Notes under the pieces: generated by a model
What the model saw: only the letters and a program-made list of their open reading frames with translations
What the model was told of the DNA's origin: nothing
The model's database searches: none
Shown: positions 45,125-52,430 of the stretch, piece after piece
Layout of the letters: each line of letters opens with the position of its first letter
Position numbering within the stretch: position 1 is the stretch's first letter
Made by a program: the position numbers and the translations under genes
NCBI RefSeq assembly: GCF_001857945.1
Contig: NZ_CP017770.1
Location: 620,001-684,000 of the forward strand
Reading direction: 5' to 3'
DNA: 64,000 nucleotides
Source of the DNA: Paenibacillus crassostreae
GTDB lineage: Bacteria > Bacillota > Bacilli > Paenibacillales > Paenibacillaceae

Positions 45125-45433
45125 TTAATCTCCTTGCACATCTGCTCTCAATTCGCTTGCAACCTCAATCATGATGGGGATCACTGCTTCATTCGTTCCG
45201 GATACGTATATATCTCCCTGATAATACCTAAATGGGATCTTAATATCGCCATAGCTCCACATGAAAAAGTCTCCCTCAATAGACATACTCGTTGCTCCAG
45301 TCACCGTAAAGACGGGTGTATAGGTAAAATCAGGTTTGATCTCGAAATATTTTTTGCATTCTTCCAAAGATATGGTTTTTTCTGAAATGTCAATTTCCTG
45401 AAATTCTCTTGTAATTCGATAGCGTTGATTCAT
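45125..45433 (-). CDS. Small protein of unknown function
   Basis: This 102-residue soluble protein (MNQRYRITREFQEIDISEKT, then FTVTGATSMSIEGDFFMWSYGDIKIPFRYYQGD) looks beta-rich. It has no signal peptide or TM segment. A good GGAGG site lies 7 bases before the ATG, so it is probably expressed. It is not recognised as a known family. Confidence 0.55.
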   Translation of the reverse strand: MNQRYRITREFQEIDISEKTISLEECKKYFEIKPDFTYTPVFTVTGATSMSIEGDFFMWSYGDIKIPFRYYQGDIYVSGTNEAVIPIMIEVASELRADVQGD

Positions 45434-45455
45434 GATGATGCCTCCAATATTATTC

Positions 45456-45920
45456 TTATAATTCTTTTGTCATAAATACACTATATGGATCCTCTATGTA
45501 ATTCGAAAACGGCTTACAATATTGAAACCCAACACTAGCATATAGTTTCTTAGCTGGTTCGAAAGCATCCATTGAACCTGTTTCTAAACTTAGACGGCGA
45601 TAACCACGATTCTTTGCTTCTTGAATGATATGTTCAAGGAGTTGCTTTGCGACACCCTTTCTTAAATATAATGTAGAAGTTCGCATTGATTTGATCTCAC
45701 CATGTTGACCATCAAGTTCTTTCAGTGCCCCACAGCCAACCAATTCATCATCTTCCCATGCACTCCAGAATGTAACTTCTGGTCTTTTCAATCCCTCTAG
45801 ATCTAGGGCATGAATACTTTCTGGCGGGGAATGTAATGCCATACTATGTAGATGTTCTCCTAATAATTGGGCCACTTCAGACCCACTTAAGTCATCTAAT
45901 TTAATTTCCAAAATGATCAC
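45456..45920 (-). CDS. GNAT-family N-acetyltransferase (YsnE-like)
   Basis: This 154-residue acetyltransferase begins IKLDDLSGSEVAQLLGEHL and has the acetyl-CoA motif TLYLRKGVAKQLLEHIIQEA, LSLETGSMDAFEPAKKLYAS and VGFQYCKPFSNY. The start, order and length resemble B. subtilis YsnE and PA4866-like acetyltransferases. Substrate is unknown. It is on the minus strand, ahead of the small unknown gene. Confidence 0.83.
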   Translation of the reverse strand: MIILEIKLDDLSGSEVAQLLGEHLHSMALHSPPESIHALDLEGLKRPEVTFWSAWEDDELVGCGALKELDGQHGEIKSMRTSTLYLRKGVAKQLLEHIIQEAKNRGYRRLSLETGSMDAFEPAKKLYASVGFQYCKPFSNYIEDPYSVFMTKEL

Positions 45921-45932
45921 TCCATATCTTTA

Positions 45933-46175
45933 TTATATTATAGCTATTATATAGTATAAAAAAAGCACCATCCAGCGAATGGTAACGAACAAGCTTATAG
46001 CAAGCATCAGCTCGCCAATCCTATTACTCACGACTGCCCCAAAATCATGTGCATACCTTTTGATATGATACGACTTACTACTATCTTTTATCGCTTCCAT
46101 TATTGAATACCCTTTCGATCTATCTTTACATGTCCATTCCCATTCTACTAAGATTCTTAATCTACCATCATCCAA
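45933..46175 (-). CDS. Doubtful small membrane-protein frame
   Basis: This 80-codon frame has a C-terminal hydrophobic helix (LMLAISLFVTIRWMVLFLYY). If real, the start may be an ATG near 46100 (MEAIKDSSKSYHIKRYAHDF) behind AAAGGG, giving about 55 residues. It is not recognised and lies in a zone of gene decay, so it may be a fragment. Confidence 0.25.
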   Translation of the reverse strand: MDDGRLRILVEWEWTCKDRSKGYSIMEAIKDSSKSYHIKRYAHDFGAVVSNRIGELMLAISLFVTIRWMVLFLYYIIAII

Positions 46176-46211
46176 ATACTCCGGCTTCGATTTACAAATA
46201 CCTCATTTTCT

Positions 46212-46776
46212 TTAGTTATTATAATTCCATACCCTCTCCACATGTTCTAACTGATTCTTATTAAATATCATTCTGTAAATATCAGGCTTCGAAGTCGTAT
46301 TCCAGAAATCGAATCCAAACGTTTCATCGTAGTAATTTATGATAATGGTCATGATATTACCATGTGTACCTATCACTATATTCTTCCCCCGGTATTCCTC
46401 TAGGAGGCTCTCCATGATTGGAATTGCTCTTTGTTGTGCTCTGTGCGTAGTTTCTCCACCTTCTAATGCAAAATCTTTATCCACAAAGGATTTACGTATA
46501 GCTTCATGTAATACATCCCAGGAAGTTTTGGTTTCCAAGCCTTTTATCGGACGTTCAACGAGTTCTTCGTACTCAACAATATTTAACGACTTCTGTTCAG
46601 CTATGTATTGAACGGTCTGTTTGGCTCTAGCGTAGGGACTTGATGCAATAATCAGCCAGCATTTCAGCAACTCGCTTCGCTTCAATCCAACCCTCTTCCG
46701 ATAGCCCACGTGTTCTCTCCTGTCCAAATTCAAAGGGTGATTCTGCATGCCTCACCATATAGATGTTTGTTTTCAT
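46212..46776 (-). pseudogene. Frameshifted histidine phosphatase
   Basis: The true start is the ATG at 46776 with a GGAGGAG site. The first 49 codons give TNIYMVRHAESPFEFGQERT, including the RHA catalytic motif, up to MLADYCI, and then reach a stop at 46627. The rest of the enzyme (IASSPYARAKQTVQYIAEQK, ALEGGETTHRAQQRA, VIGTHGNIMTIII) is in another frame that ends at 46212. A small indel near 46640-46660 therefore splits a normal ~185-residue phosphoglycerate-mutase-like phosphatase. The catalytic His and the rest are in different frames. A sequencing error is the alternative. Confidence 0.8.
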
Positions 46777-46836
46777 GAATCCTCCTCCAGATCGTAAATT
46801 CAGTAATCTTCATTTTCTTGCATATAACACTTATCA

Positions 46837-48105
46837 CTAAGAAATATGCATAGTTATATCTTCTGTAATACGACCAAGATTCCCTTTAAATGGTTCTTTC
46901 ATTACATATACCAATAACGAAATCCCTAATAATACCATCACCAAAACTCCTGCAATCACGGAGAGTCGAAGTGAAATGATTTCTGCTGCAATACCAAGAG
47001 CCACGGTTGCTACCATCATAAATATGGCTTCTATAAACGCATTGATACTACCTACCCTACCCATAACATCCACTGGAATATGATTTTGATAAAATGTAGC
47101 GAAACCTGTGTTAACAAAAGCTAAACAACAAGCCAAGACTAAGAATCCAATAGCTGCTATTAAGAATGAACTTGAGAAAGCATAGATCACATACCCAAGA
47201 CACACGCCCAAGGCTCCTAACCCAATCATCCATAAACCATCCATTTTATTTATAAAAAGAGTGTTCATGATAGCCCCAACGATGATACCTGCCCCTGCAA
47301 TACTCACAAGAATCCCATATTCACCATCTGTCATATGGAGGACCAAGGTTGCAAATGAAGCTTCAAGTGAGTCCACCGCCGATGCCATTACCACGAATAC
47401 ACTTCCAAATAGAAAACAAATAACCATGATAGATATGTTTCTTCGATAGAATTGTAAAACCGTGTTCCAATCGTCTTTTAATACAGTCATAGTCCCCCTC
47501 TGTTCTTGTACTTTCAAGCTCTCGTTCATGGATTGTCTATCCAAGTCTGGCATCAACCATGTAATAATTCCTGAGATCAATAAGGCGATAGCATTAATAT
47601 AAATGGCGAAGATCGGTGAACCAACTAGAAATAGAATTCCAGCCACCGCTGGGCCCAATAGAAATGCTCCAGAACCAATTAAACTGTTAAGCGAATTAAA
47701 CCGAGGTCTTTGTTCTGTTGGAATGAGTTGAGTTATGTATGACATGGATGTAGGACCAAACATGGAACCCACCATATTGATTAGAAAAACAAGCATGTAT
47801 ATGTACCCGACCGATGAGAATAAGGGTAAAAGAGTTATCAATATCGCCCTTAATATGTCGAGTATGACCATTAGATTTCGCTTATTTAAGCGGTCAATTA
47901 AGCTACCAGACCACACATTCGTGAATATAGTTGCTAATGGTTTCAGAATATAAAGTACCGAGACAGCGAGTGGTGATTGTGTCATGTGTAACACTATTAG
48001 GTTAAGTGCGATAAAGTAAATCCAAGATCCCACATTAGATACGCCTATACCAAACAATAACATGGAAGAATATTTCCAATGATCTGACATTATTTTCACT
48101 TTCAT
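46837..48105 (-). CDS. Major facilitator superfamily exporter
   Basis: This 422-residue protein with 12 hydrophobic segments is of the MFS_3 (enterobactin-exporter/macrolide-efflux-like) type: LLFGIGVSNVGSWIYFIALN at TM1, VWSGSLIDRLNKRNLMV in the TM2-3 loop, and FATFYQNHIPVDVMGRVGSI in the second half. The ATG at 48105, with AAGGAG six bases upstream, is preferred over the longer frame from 48138, which runs through the T-box terminator. The leader carries the 3' half of a T-box riboswitch whose 5' half lies on the far side of a TnpB element. Substrate is unknown; the specifier suggests an amino-acid link. Confidence 0.82.
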   Translation of the reverse strand: MKVKIMSDHWKYSSMLLFGIGVSNVGSWIYFIALNLIVLHMTQSPLAVSVLYILKPLATIFTNVWSGSLIDRLNKRNLMVILDILRAILITLLPLFSSVGYIYMLVFLINMVGSMFGPTSMSYITQLIPTEQRPRFNSLNSLIGSGAFLLGPAVAGILFLVGSPIFAIYINAIALLISGIITWLMPDLDRQSMNESLKVQEQRGTMTVLKDDWNTVLQFYRRNISIMVICFLFGSVFVVMASAVDSLEASFATLVLHMTDGEYGILVSIAGAGIIVGAIMNTLFINKMDGLWMIGLGALGVCLGYVIYAFSSSFLIAAIGFLVLACCLAFVNTGFATFYQNHIPVDVMGRVGSINAFIEAIFMMVATVALGIAAEIISLRLSVIAGVLVMVLLGISLLVYVMKEPFKGNLGRITEDITMHIS

Positions 48106-48136
48106 ACGATTCTCCTTTTCGGCACCGACTACTAAC

Positions 48137-48270
48137 AAAAAAATCCCACCCCCAAGACCATAGTCTTGAGGACGAGATTTGATATTCGTGGTACCACCCC
48201 AGATTCGTCAATACGTTACCGTATTAACCTCTTCAAGTACGGCAGCTCATAGCGATGCTTATACTCTAAC
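48137..48270 (-). ncRNA. T-box riboswitch, 3' half (antiterminator and terminator)
   Basis: On the minus strand a stem III hairpin (AATACG, GTAA, CGTATT; 48210-48225) is followed by the T-box core GGGTGGTACCACG at 48187-48200. A terminator stem at 48149-48171 and TTTTTTT at 48137-48143 end it. It lies directly upstream of the MFS gene. No stem I is found within the next ~150 bases, which are occupied by the end of the TnpB element. Confidence 0.82.
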
Positions 48271-48288
48271 TCTAGAACGGGAGCTCCC

Positions 48289-48420
48289 GTCAAACCATCC
48301 CCCACAAACTAGGTTCCGATATGATACTCATGAATACTCCCGCCACTTACCAACGCTATCGCTTTGGCTGAAGTGGGGGTTTCTGATGTATCATCCAACT
48401 TATTTCAGGATGCTTAACAC
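48289..48420 (-). ncRNA. Probable TnpB guide (omega) RNA scaffold
   Basis: The 3' end of tnpB and the following ~110 bases to the element's right end contain the CCCCCACTT/AAGTGGCGGGAG stem and a further short stem. This is where IS605-group elements encode the RNA that guides TnpB. The position is by analogy, and the 5' end of the RNA is not determined. Confidence 0.5.
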
Positions 48421-49815
48421 CAGTGGAGTTGACACGTTGATGGTCTGCTTACCATCCAACCCCTCTATCCCATTTGCTCCTTTGGCGGATACGTTTGGGA
48501 ATACTTTTCGCATAATGTTGGCTGCGCCGTTTACATCGGCATGTACTAAGCCCTTCGTATTCTTATACAGACCCCGATATACCCGTTTGCCTGAGAAGAT
48601 CCATCTTCCCTCTACACCATAATTCGGCAACGGGTCTTGATCCAGGAAGCTTGCTTTTGAGGTATACGCCTCTTCCGTCAGGATAACGACTATTCCTTGT
48701 TCTGTTGCCTTATACTTGATCATCTCGATGAGCATCTGATGGGGAATATGACTGAAGGACTGATTGTTTCGCCGTCCGATTCCGGGCGCTTGCTTCCATC
48801 CATCGTTATGACCAATGACGATCGTACCGATGTTGTGCTCCACTGCCAACGTAACGATATGATGACTTACCTTGTGGAACAAGTCTTTGATCCTACGGTG
48901 GCGCTTCAAATGAAGCCGTTCTATTCGTCTGGACGTGTACGCTCCTTCACGTGGTTCCTTGCCCTGACGAAGAATGCTGGTATAGTACGCCTTCATCTTG
49001 TTGTAATACTGATTAATCGCTTTAACGATCTTGCCCTTCACGATGATCGGTTTTGCTCCGGTGGTCGTGACGATGGTTGCAAGATTATTGACGCCAAGAT
49101 CAATCGCTAGCACGTGTTCTTGTACCGCTTCCTTCTTCTCGATCGGATAAGCGAAGATCATTTCAACCACATATTGCCCATGGCTTGGGACGACACGTAC
49201 TTGCATCAGTTGTCCGTCAGTACAGCCCAGTTTGCCAATGTTCAACTGCAACTTGGTCTTTGGAAACTTAAGACATTTCCGTTCCTTGATCAAACAATCT
49301 TGATTGGAGAAAATGACTTCCTTCACCTTATTCCGAGAATACCCTGGAATATTAGGCTTGCCGTTGTACTTCTCAGGATGCTGGCGGTAATCCTTGATAC
49401 TGGCAAAGAAGGCATTCCAATTGTGGAACACCACCTTCATAATTCCCTGACTGCACTGCGTTGGGAGCGCTCGGTAATCGATTTGATTCATCACTTTGAA
49501 CAAAGCATCCAAGAAATTATAATGAACAAAGGGACTCTCTTTCGAGGGTAGCTTGAACGGATGGGAACAGTTCTTATCTCTTCGCCGTTCGTTCATGACG
49601 TCAATATGGGATGCCAGCGTGTCCAGAACTTCCTCTTGCAACGGCTGAAGAGGCTCATTCTTCCCAAAAGCGGTAACAATCTGTCGGATGTAAAAATTGG
49701 TCGTGTTATACAGATTTTTGGCATCCTGACATGCTTGATCGAGGTACGCAAACAAGCAATGACCTGGCTTAATCCACACTTGATGGGTTCTGTACATTGA
49801 CTTTGAATCTGACAA
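48400..49815 (-). CDS. tnpB: TnpB RNA-guided endonuclease, variant RuvC site
   Basis: This ~471-residue protein has a helix-turn-helix-like N-terminus (MYRTHQVWIKPGHCLFAYLD) and a C-terminal RuvC domain. RuvC-I is VLAIDLGVNNLATIV with its Asp. RuvC-III is LVHADVNGAANIMRK with its Asp. Where most TnpBs have the Glu of RuvC-II, this one reads TIVIGHNDGWKQ; the nearest acidic residues are in the later VILTEEAYTSKASFLDQD. The usual CxxC zinc ribbon between RuvC-II and -III is absent. Both traits occur in a known TnpB subgroup with a rearranged active site. The TTG at 49815 behind GGGGGTG is preferred to the frame start at 49839. Confidence 0.87.
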   Translation of the reverse strand: MSDSKSMYRTHQVWIKPGHCLFAYLDQACQDAKNLYNTTNFYIRQIVTAFGKNEPLQPLQEEVLDTLASHIDVMNERRRDKNCSHPFKLPSKESPFVHYNFLDALFKVMNQIDYRALPTQCSQGIMKVVFHNWNAFFASIKDYRQHPEKYNGKPNIPGYSRNKVKEVIFSNQDCLIKERKCLKFPKTKLQLNIGKLGCTDGQLMQVRVVPSHGQYVVEMIFAYPIEKKEAVQEHVLAIDLGVNNLATIVTTTGAKPIIVKGKIVKAINQYYNKMKAYYTSILRQGKEPREGAYTSRRIERLHLKRHRRIKDLFHKVSHHIVTLAVEHNIGTIVIGHNDGWKQAPGIGRRNNQSFSHIPHQMLIEMIKYKATEQGIVVILTEEAYTSKASFLDQDPLPNYGVEGRWIFSGKRVYRGLYKNTKGLVHADVNGAANIMRKVFPNVSAKGANGIEGLDGKQTINVSTPLVLSILK

Positions 49816-49962
49816 AGTTTCACCCCCTTCCAGTCGCACAATGCGAATGTATGTTCTTGTATAATTATACCTCTAAAGATATAGGAAGGAAAGAACATCT
49901 TGTGCGATTATTCAGGAGGTCACCGATTCACCTCGCCACTTATAGAAGTGGGAGTCCTCTCG

Positions 49963-50065
49963 GCGAAAAATGATAGACTTGTTTCAATAAATCATTCTTT
50001 ACTCCTTTTCACCCTTTGGAGCTCTCTGCTAAAAAATGAATTTTATTTACTCTTCTATTCATCGC
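49963..50065 (-). ncRNA. T-box riboswitch, 5' half (stem I), cut off from its gene
   Basis: On the minus strand the stretch opens with GCGATGAATAGAAGAGTA (AG-bulge/GA motif), continues with AGCAGAGAGCTCC and GGGTGAAAAGGAG (distal stem I loops), and closes with TTTTTCGC, which pairs with the opening GCGA. A specifier-like ACA (49982-49980) sits in the TTGAAACAAG context, which would code for threonine. It has its own promoter. The antiterminator half lies 1.7 kb downstream, beyond tnpB. Confidence 0.72.
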
Positions 50066-50083
50066 ATTTTAAATATTTTAACT

Positions 50084-50113
50084 ATAATACTACGTTATCC
50101 ACTTAGAATTCAA
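50084..50113 (-). promoter_or_regulatory. Promoter of the split T-box leader
   Basis: TTGAAT (50113-50108) and TATTAT (50089-50084) are separated by 18 bases, about 20 bases upstream of the stem I start. The gap 49816-50109 otherwise holds the left part of the TnpB element and the stem I RNA. Confidence 0.55.
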
Positions 50114-50532
50114 TCATTAGGATACGTCTCTCTTAAGAATTGAACGGATTCCTTTATAAGACTTTTAAGTACCTCAACATCGATGTCTGCGATCTTATTA
50201 ATATATACACATCCCTTACCAGATGTATGTTTTCCAAAATCCTTTAATAAGAGCTCACGTTCTGTGTCTCCTGTTGCAAAATATAAACTGATTTTTGCCT
50301 TCCGCGGTGAAAAACCAACTAATGGAGCATCACCTTCGTGGCCTGATTCATATTTATAGTGATAAGATCCGAAACCAATAATACTAGGACCCCACATCTT
50401 TGCTTGAAAGCCAGTCGTTTCAGTAAATATATCTAATAGCTGATAGGCATCTTCACGTTTCTTAAGACTCTCGACATTTTCAATAAACTCAATGATACTG
50501 CTTTCAGTTTCTTTTGTTTTCTGCTCATACAT
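50110..50532 (-). CDS. DUF1801 (YdhG-like) domain protein
   Basis: This 140-residue cytoplasmic protein has the DUF1801 pattern: GFQAKMWGPSIIGFGSYHYKYESG and APLVGFSPRKAKISLYF, then LLKDFGKHTSGKGCVYINKI, ending in a helix LKSLIKESVQFLRE. The fold is related to phage/YdhG-type proteins of unclear function, sometimes linked to iron or stress. It has an AGG-type site and a collapsed MITE-like repeat 48 bases upstream. No partner gene is evident. Confidence 0.78.
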   Translation of the reverse strand: MYEQKTKETESSIIEFIENVESLKKREDAYQLLDIFTETTGFQAKMWGPSIIGFGSYHYKYESGHEGDAPLVGFSPRKAKISLYFATGDTERELLLKDFGKHTSGKGCVYINKIADIDVEVLKSLIKESVQFLRETYPND

Positions 50533-50580
50533 GAATGAAAAACCTCCGATCTATAGAGATATCTTTTACAGAGTTATAAC

Positions 50581-50604
50581 GAATCAATTTCATAAAATTG
50601 ATTC
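50581..50604. repeat. Collapsed MITE-like element: two ends joined
   Basis: GAATCAATTTCATAA is followed directly by AATTGATTC, the two terminal repeats of the element at 40463 with the ~85-base interior missing. It lies upstream of the DUF1801 gene. Confidence 0.65.
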
Positions 50605-50670
50605 ATACCTACACTCATTATATCTTACTATATAATTATATAACCACGTCATAGTTGAAGTTAATTTACG

Positions 50671-50699
50671 TTGTTGTCGTTCAATATTGTTGGTACAAT
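50671..50699 (+). promoter_or_regulatory. Promoter of the acetyltransferase gene
   Basis: TTGTTG (50671-50676) and TACAAT (50694-50699) are separated by 17 bases. The transcript would carry a leader of about 110 bases. Confidence 0.6.
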
Positions 50700-50759
50700 A
50701 TTGAAAACAATCCAATTAATCTATATAAGGGCAATGCTTTTCTGGCCATTCCCCCAGAG

Positions 50760-50791
50760 ACAACCCAGTATCTTACCTAGGGTTGTTTTTG
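50760..50791 (+). terminator. Attenuator-like hairpin in the acetyltransferase leader
   Basis: ACAACCC (50760-50766) pairs with GGGTTGT (50780-50786) and is followed by TTTTTGT. It lies between the promoter and the acetyltransferase start. A frame beginning ATGCTTTTCTGG (MLFWPFPQRQPS) crosses it and continues into the gene in another frame. Transcription attenuation of the gene is inferred. Confidence 0.5.
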
Positions 50792-50818
50792 TATTCTTAT
50801 TGATAATGGAGGGTGAAC

Positions 50819-51622
50819 ATGACCATGATACAAGAAAAAAGAATGATCTTAACGAAAGATAATTTAATCGAACAATTTAAAAACTGTGGATTAACTGCAG
50901 GACAGACCGTATTTATTCATACTTCTTTAAAATCAATGGGATTTGTTGTAGGTGGGGCTGAAACGTTAATACGAGCACTTCTTGAAATTGTGGGTGATAA
51001 AGGAACATTAATGATGCCCTCTCAGACATGGAAGAATCTCGATCCAGCCACGGGTGTTCATTGGGAAGAGCCGGTTGAATGGTGGCCTATCATCCGTGAT
51101 TACTGGCCCGCTTACGATAAAGTAATTACCTCTACCTTAACTATGGGTGTCGTCGCTGAAATGTTTAGAAAGTGGCCTGGAGCCCACCGTTCAGATCATC
51201 CCGCAAGATCAATTGCAGCTGTAGGTAGACATGCGGAATATTTAACAGCAGATCATGAATTAAGTAATATTTTTGGAAGCAACTCACCCGTAGATAAATT
51301 GTATACATTAGATGGATATATACTATTAATTGGTGTCGGCTATGATAAAAACACATCCCTTCATTTAGCTGAGACTAGAGCAAACTTTCCTACCAAAAAA
51401 TTTACAGATGAGAGCAGCGCCATTATGATCGATGGGAAGAGATCGTGGATAACTTATACGACCCAAGCAGTTGATGATGCAGATTTCATACAATTAGGCA
51501 ACGAATATGACAAAGAAAATAACAATAGAATTTATAAAGTAGGCAATGCTGATGTAAGATTTATAAAACAGAGACATCTCATCGATTGGTCTGTCAAGTG
51601 GATGGAAAAGCATAGAGTATGA
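50819..51622 (+). CDS. Aminoglycoside 3-N-acetyltransferase family protein
   Basis: This 267-residue acetyltransferase is of the Antibiotic_NAT (AAC(3)/YokD) family. VFIHTSLKSMGFVVGGAETL opens the fold; GTLMMPSQTW, SDHPARSIAAVGRHAEYL and LIGVGYDKNTSLHLAE (the conserved His region) follow. The family acetylates the 3-amino group of deoxystreptamine aminoglycosides, but chromosomal Bacillus homologues may have other substrates, so resistance is only possible, not shown. The ATG at 50819, with GGAGGG just upstream, is preferred to a GTG at 50813. Its leader has an attenuator-like hairpin, and a terminator follows. Confidence 0.85.
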   Translation: MTMIQEKRMILTKDNLIEQFKNCGLTAGQTVFIHTSLKSMGFVVGGAETLIRALLEIVGDKGTLMMPSQTWKNLDPATGVHWEEPVEWWPIIRDYWPAYDKVITSTLTMGVVAEMFRKWPGAHRSDHPARSIAAVGRHAEYLTADHELSNIFGSNSPVDKLYTLDGYILLIGVGYDKNTSLHLAETRANFPTKKFTDESSAIMIDGKRSWITYTTQAVDDADFIQLGNEYDKENNNRIYKVGNADVRFIKQRHLIDWSVKWMEKHRV

Positions 51623-51651
51623 AGTGAAACTTATACTTTCTTATAATTTAA

Positions 51652-51693
51652 AAAGGATATCCCTCAGCCATAACACTGACTTGGGATATCCTT
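51652..51693. terminator. Bidirectional terminator between acetyltransferase and dnaD
   Basis: AAAGGATATCCC (51652-51663) pairs perfectly with GGGATATCCTTT (51682-51693). A and T runs on both sides suit the convergent genes. Confidence 0.92.
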
Positions 51694-51710
51694 TCATTAA
51701 ATCTAACCGA

Positions 51711-52412
51711 TTAACTTCTACCTGTATTACGGAACTTCTGTGTATATGCTTTCGCATCATTCACATTCTTGACGCGATTGCGGCTCCATTCCAACAGGAT
51801 ACGATCAATATATCGAAAATGAATTTTACCTGCAAATACAGCTTCTTTTAAAGCCATGAGGATGAGTTCATCAGCATATTTGTCCTGATCAAGCCATCCA
51901 GAGATCGCCTCACATTCCATCGGTGACAAAGGACGTCCAAATTCCTTCTCGAAAATGGAAAACATGTTGAGTTCACCTTCAGGTTCGCTCGTATTTATAA
52001 GTGCCGTTTCACGTTGAGCTACAGCTTGTTTCGCCTTGTTCTTGGCATCATTCGCCATACATATACTTAACTTGTCATACAGCCCAGATACGTTATATCG
52101 TTCGTATAGAATACCACTTTCCTCATCGAACTCTTCATCAATGCTGAGGAATCCATCCTTCATCAGTTTCTGCAGTGTTAAGGAGATTTCTGTCGTTGTT
52201 CCTCCAGTAATCTCCATCATATCTTCTAACATCGGGAATTCTTTATGTTCTACTTGTTTGAAATTCATCAGATGAATGAGCAACAATAGTTCATCATCTT
52301 GTAGCTTCAATCTACGATAGTAACGAAAGAGAGCATATGGGAGCACAGCTATTCCTGCCCCCAACCCAGATGAAGCACCCTCAGCCCATGTTCTCCATCC
52401 TGAATTATCCAT
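51711..52412 (-). CDS. dnaD: DnaD-type replication initiation protein
   Basis: This 233-residue primosome protein helps load the replicative helicase. The N-terminal winged-helix domain (LLLLIHLMNFKQVEHKEFPM, EISLTLQKLMKDGFLSI) is followed by the DnaB_2/DnaD C-terminal domain (FSIFEKEFGRPLSPMECEAI, then ILMALKEAVFAGKIHFRYID, ILLEWSRNRV). The ATG at 52412 with GAGGTG is preferred over a GTG at 52421. It lies 18 bases after asnS, the conserved Bacillus order asnS-dnaD. The normally next gene, nth, is 32 kb away here. Confidence 0.92.
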   Translation of the reverse strand: MDNSGWRTWAEGASSGLGAGIAVLPYALFRYYRRLKLQDDELLLLIHLMNFKQVEHKEFPMLEDMMEITGGTTTEISLTLQKLMKDGFLSIDEEFDEESGILYERYNVSGLYDKLSICMANDAKNKAKQAVAQRETALINTSEPEGELNMFSIFEKEFGRPLSPMECEAISGWLDQDKYADELILMALKEAVFAGKIHFRYIDRILLEWSRNRVKNVNDAKAYTQKFRNTGRS

Positions 52413-52430
52413 GAGCTTCACCTCTTCAAC

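Larger units (their letters stand above)
48289..49950 (-). mobile_element. IS200/IS605-group element carrying tnpB only
   Basis: It contains one gene, tnpB, with no tnpA (Y1 transposase) in the window. Downstream of tnpB a right-end region shows a CCCCCACTT...AAGTGGCGGGAG hairpin and ends near GGTTTGAC at about 48289-48296. Upstream, at about 49870-49960, there are a CCCACTT/AAGTGG hairpin and a long imperfect inverted repeat (TCGCACAA ... TTGTGCGA). Exact ends and the target motif could not be fixed by eye, so the coordinates are approximate. It splits a T-box leader. Confidence 0.7.

Noticed and set aside
49816..49960. Second TnpB element next to the first, suggested by a CCCACTT/AAGTGG hairpin upstream of tnpB
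   Set aside because: One hairpin is expected at each end of IS605-group elements, so it is more simply the left end of the same element.
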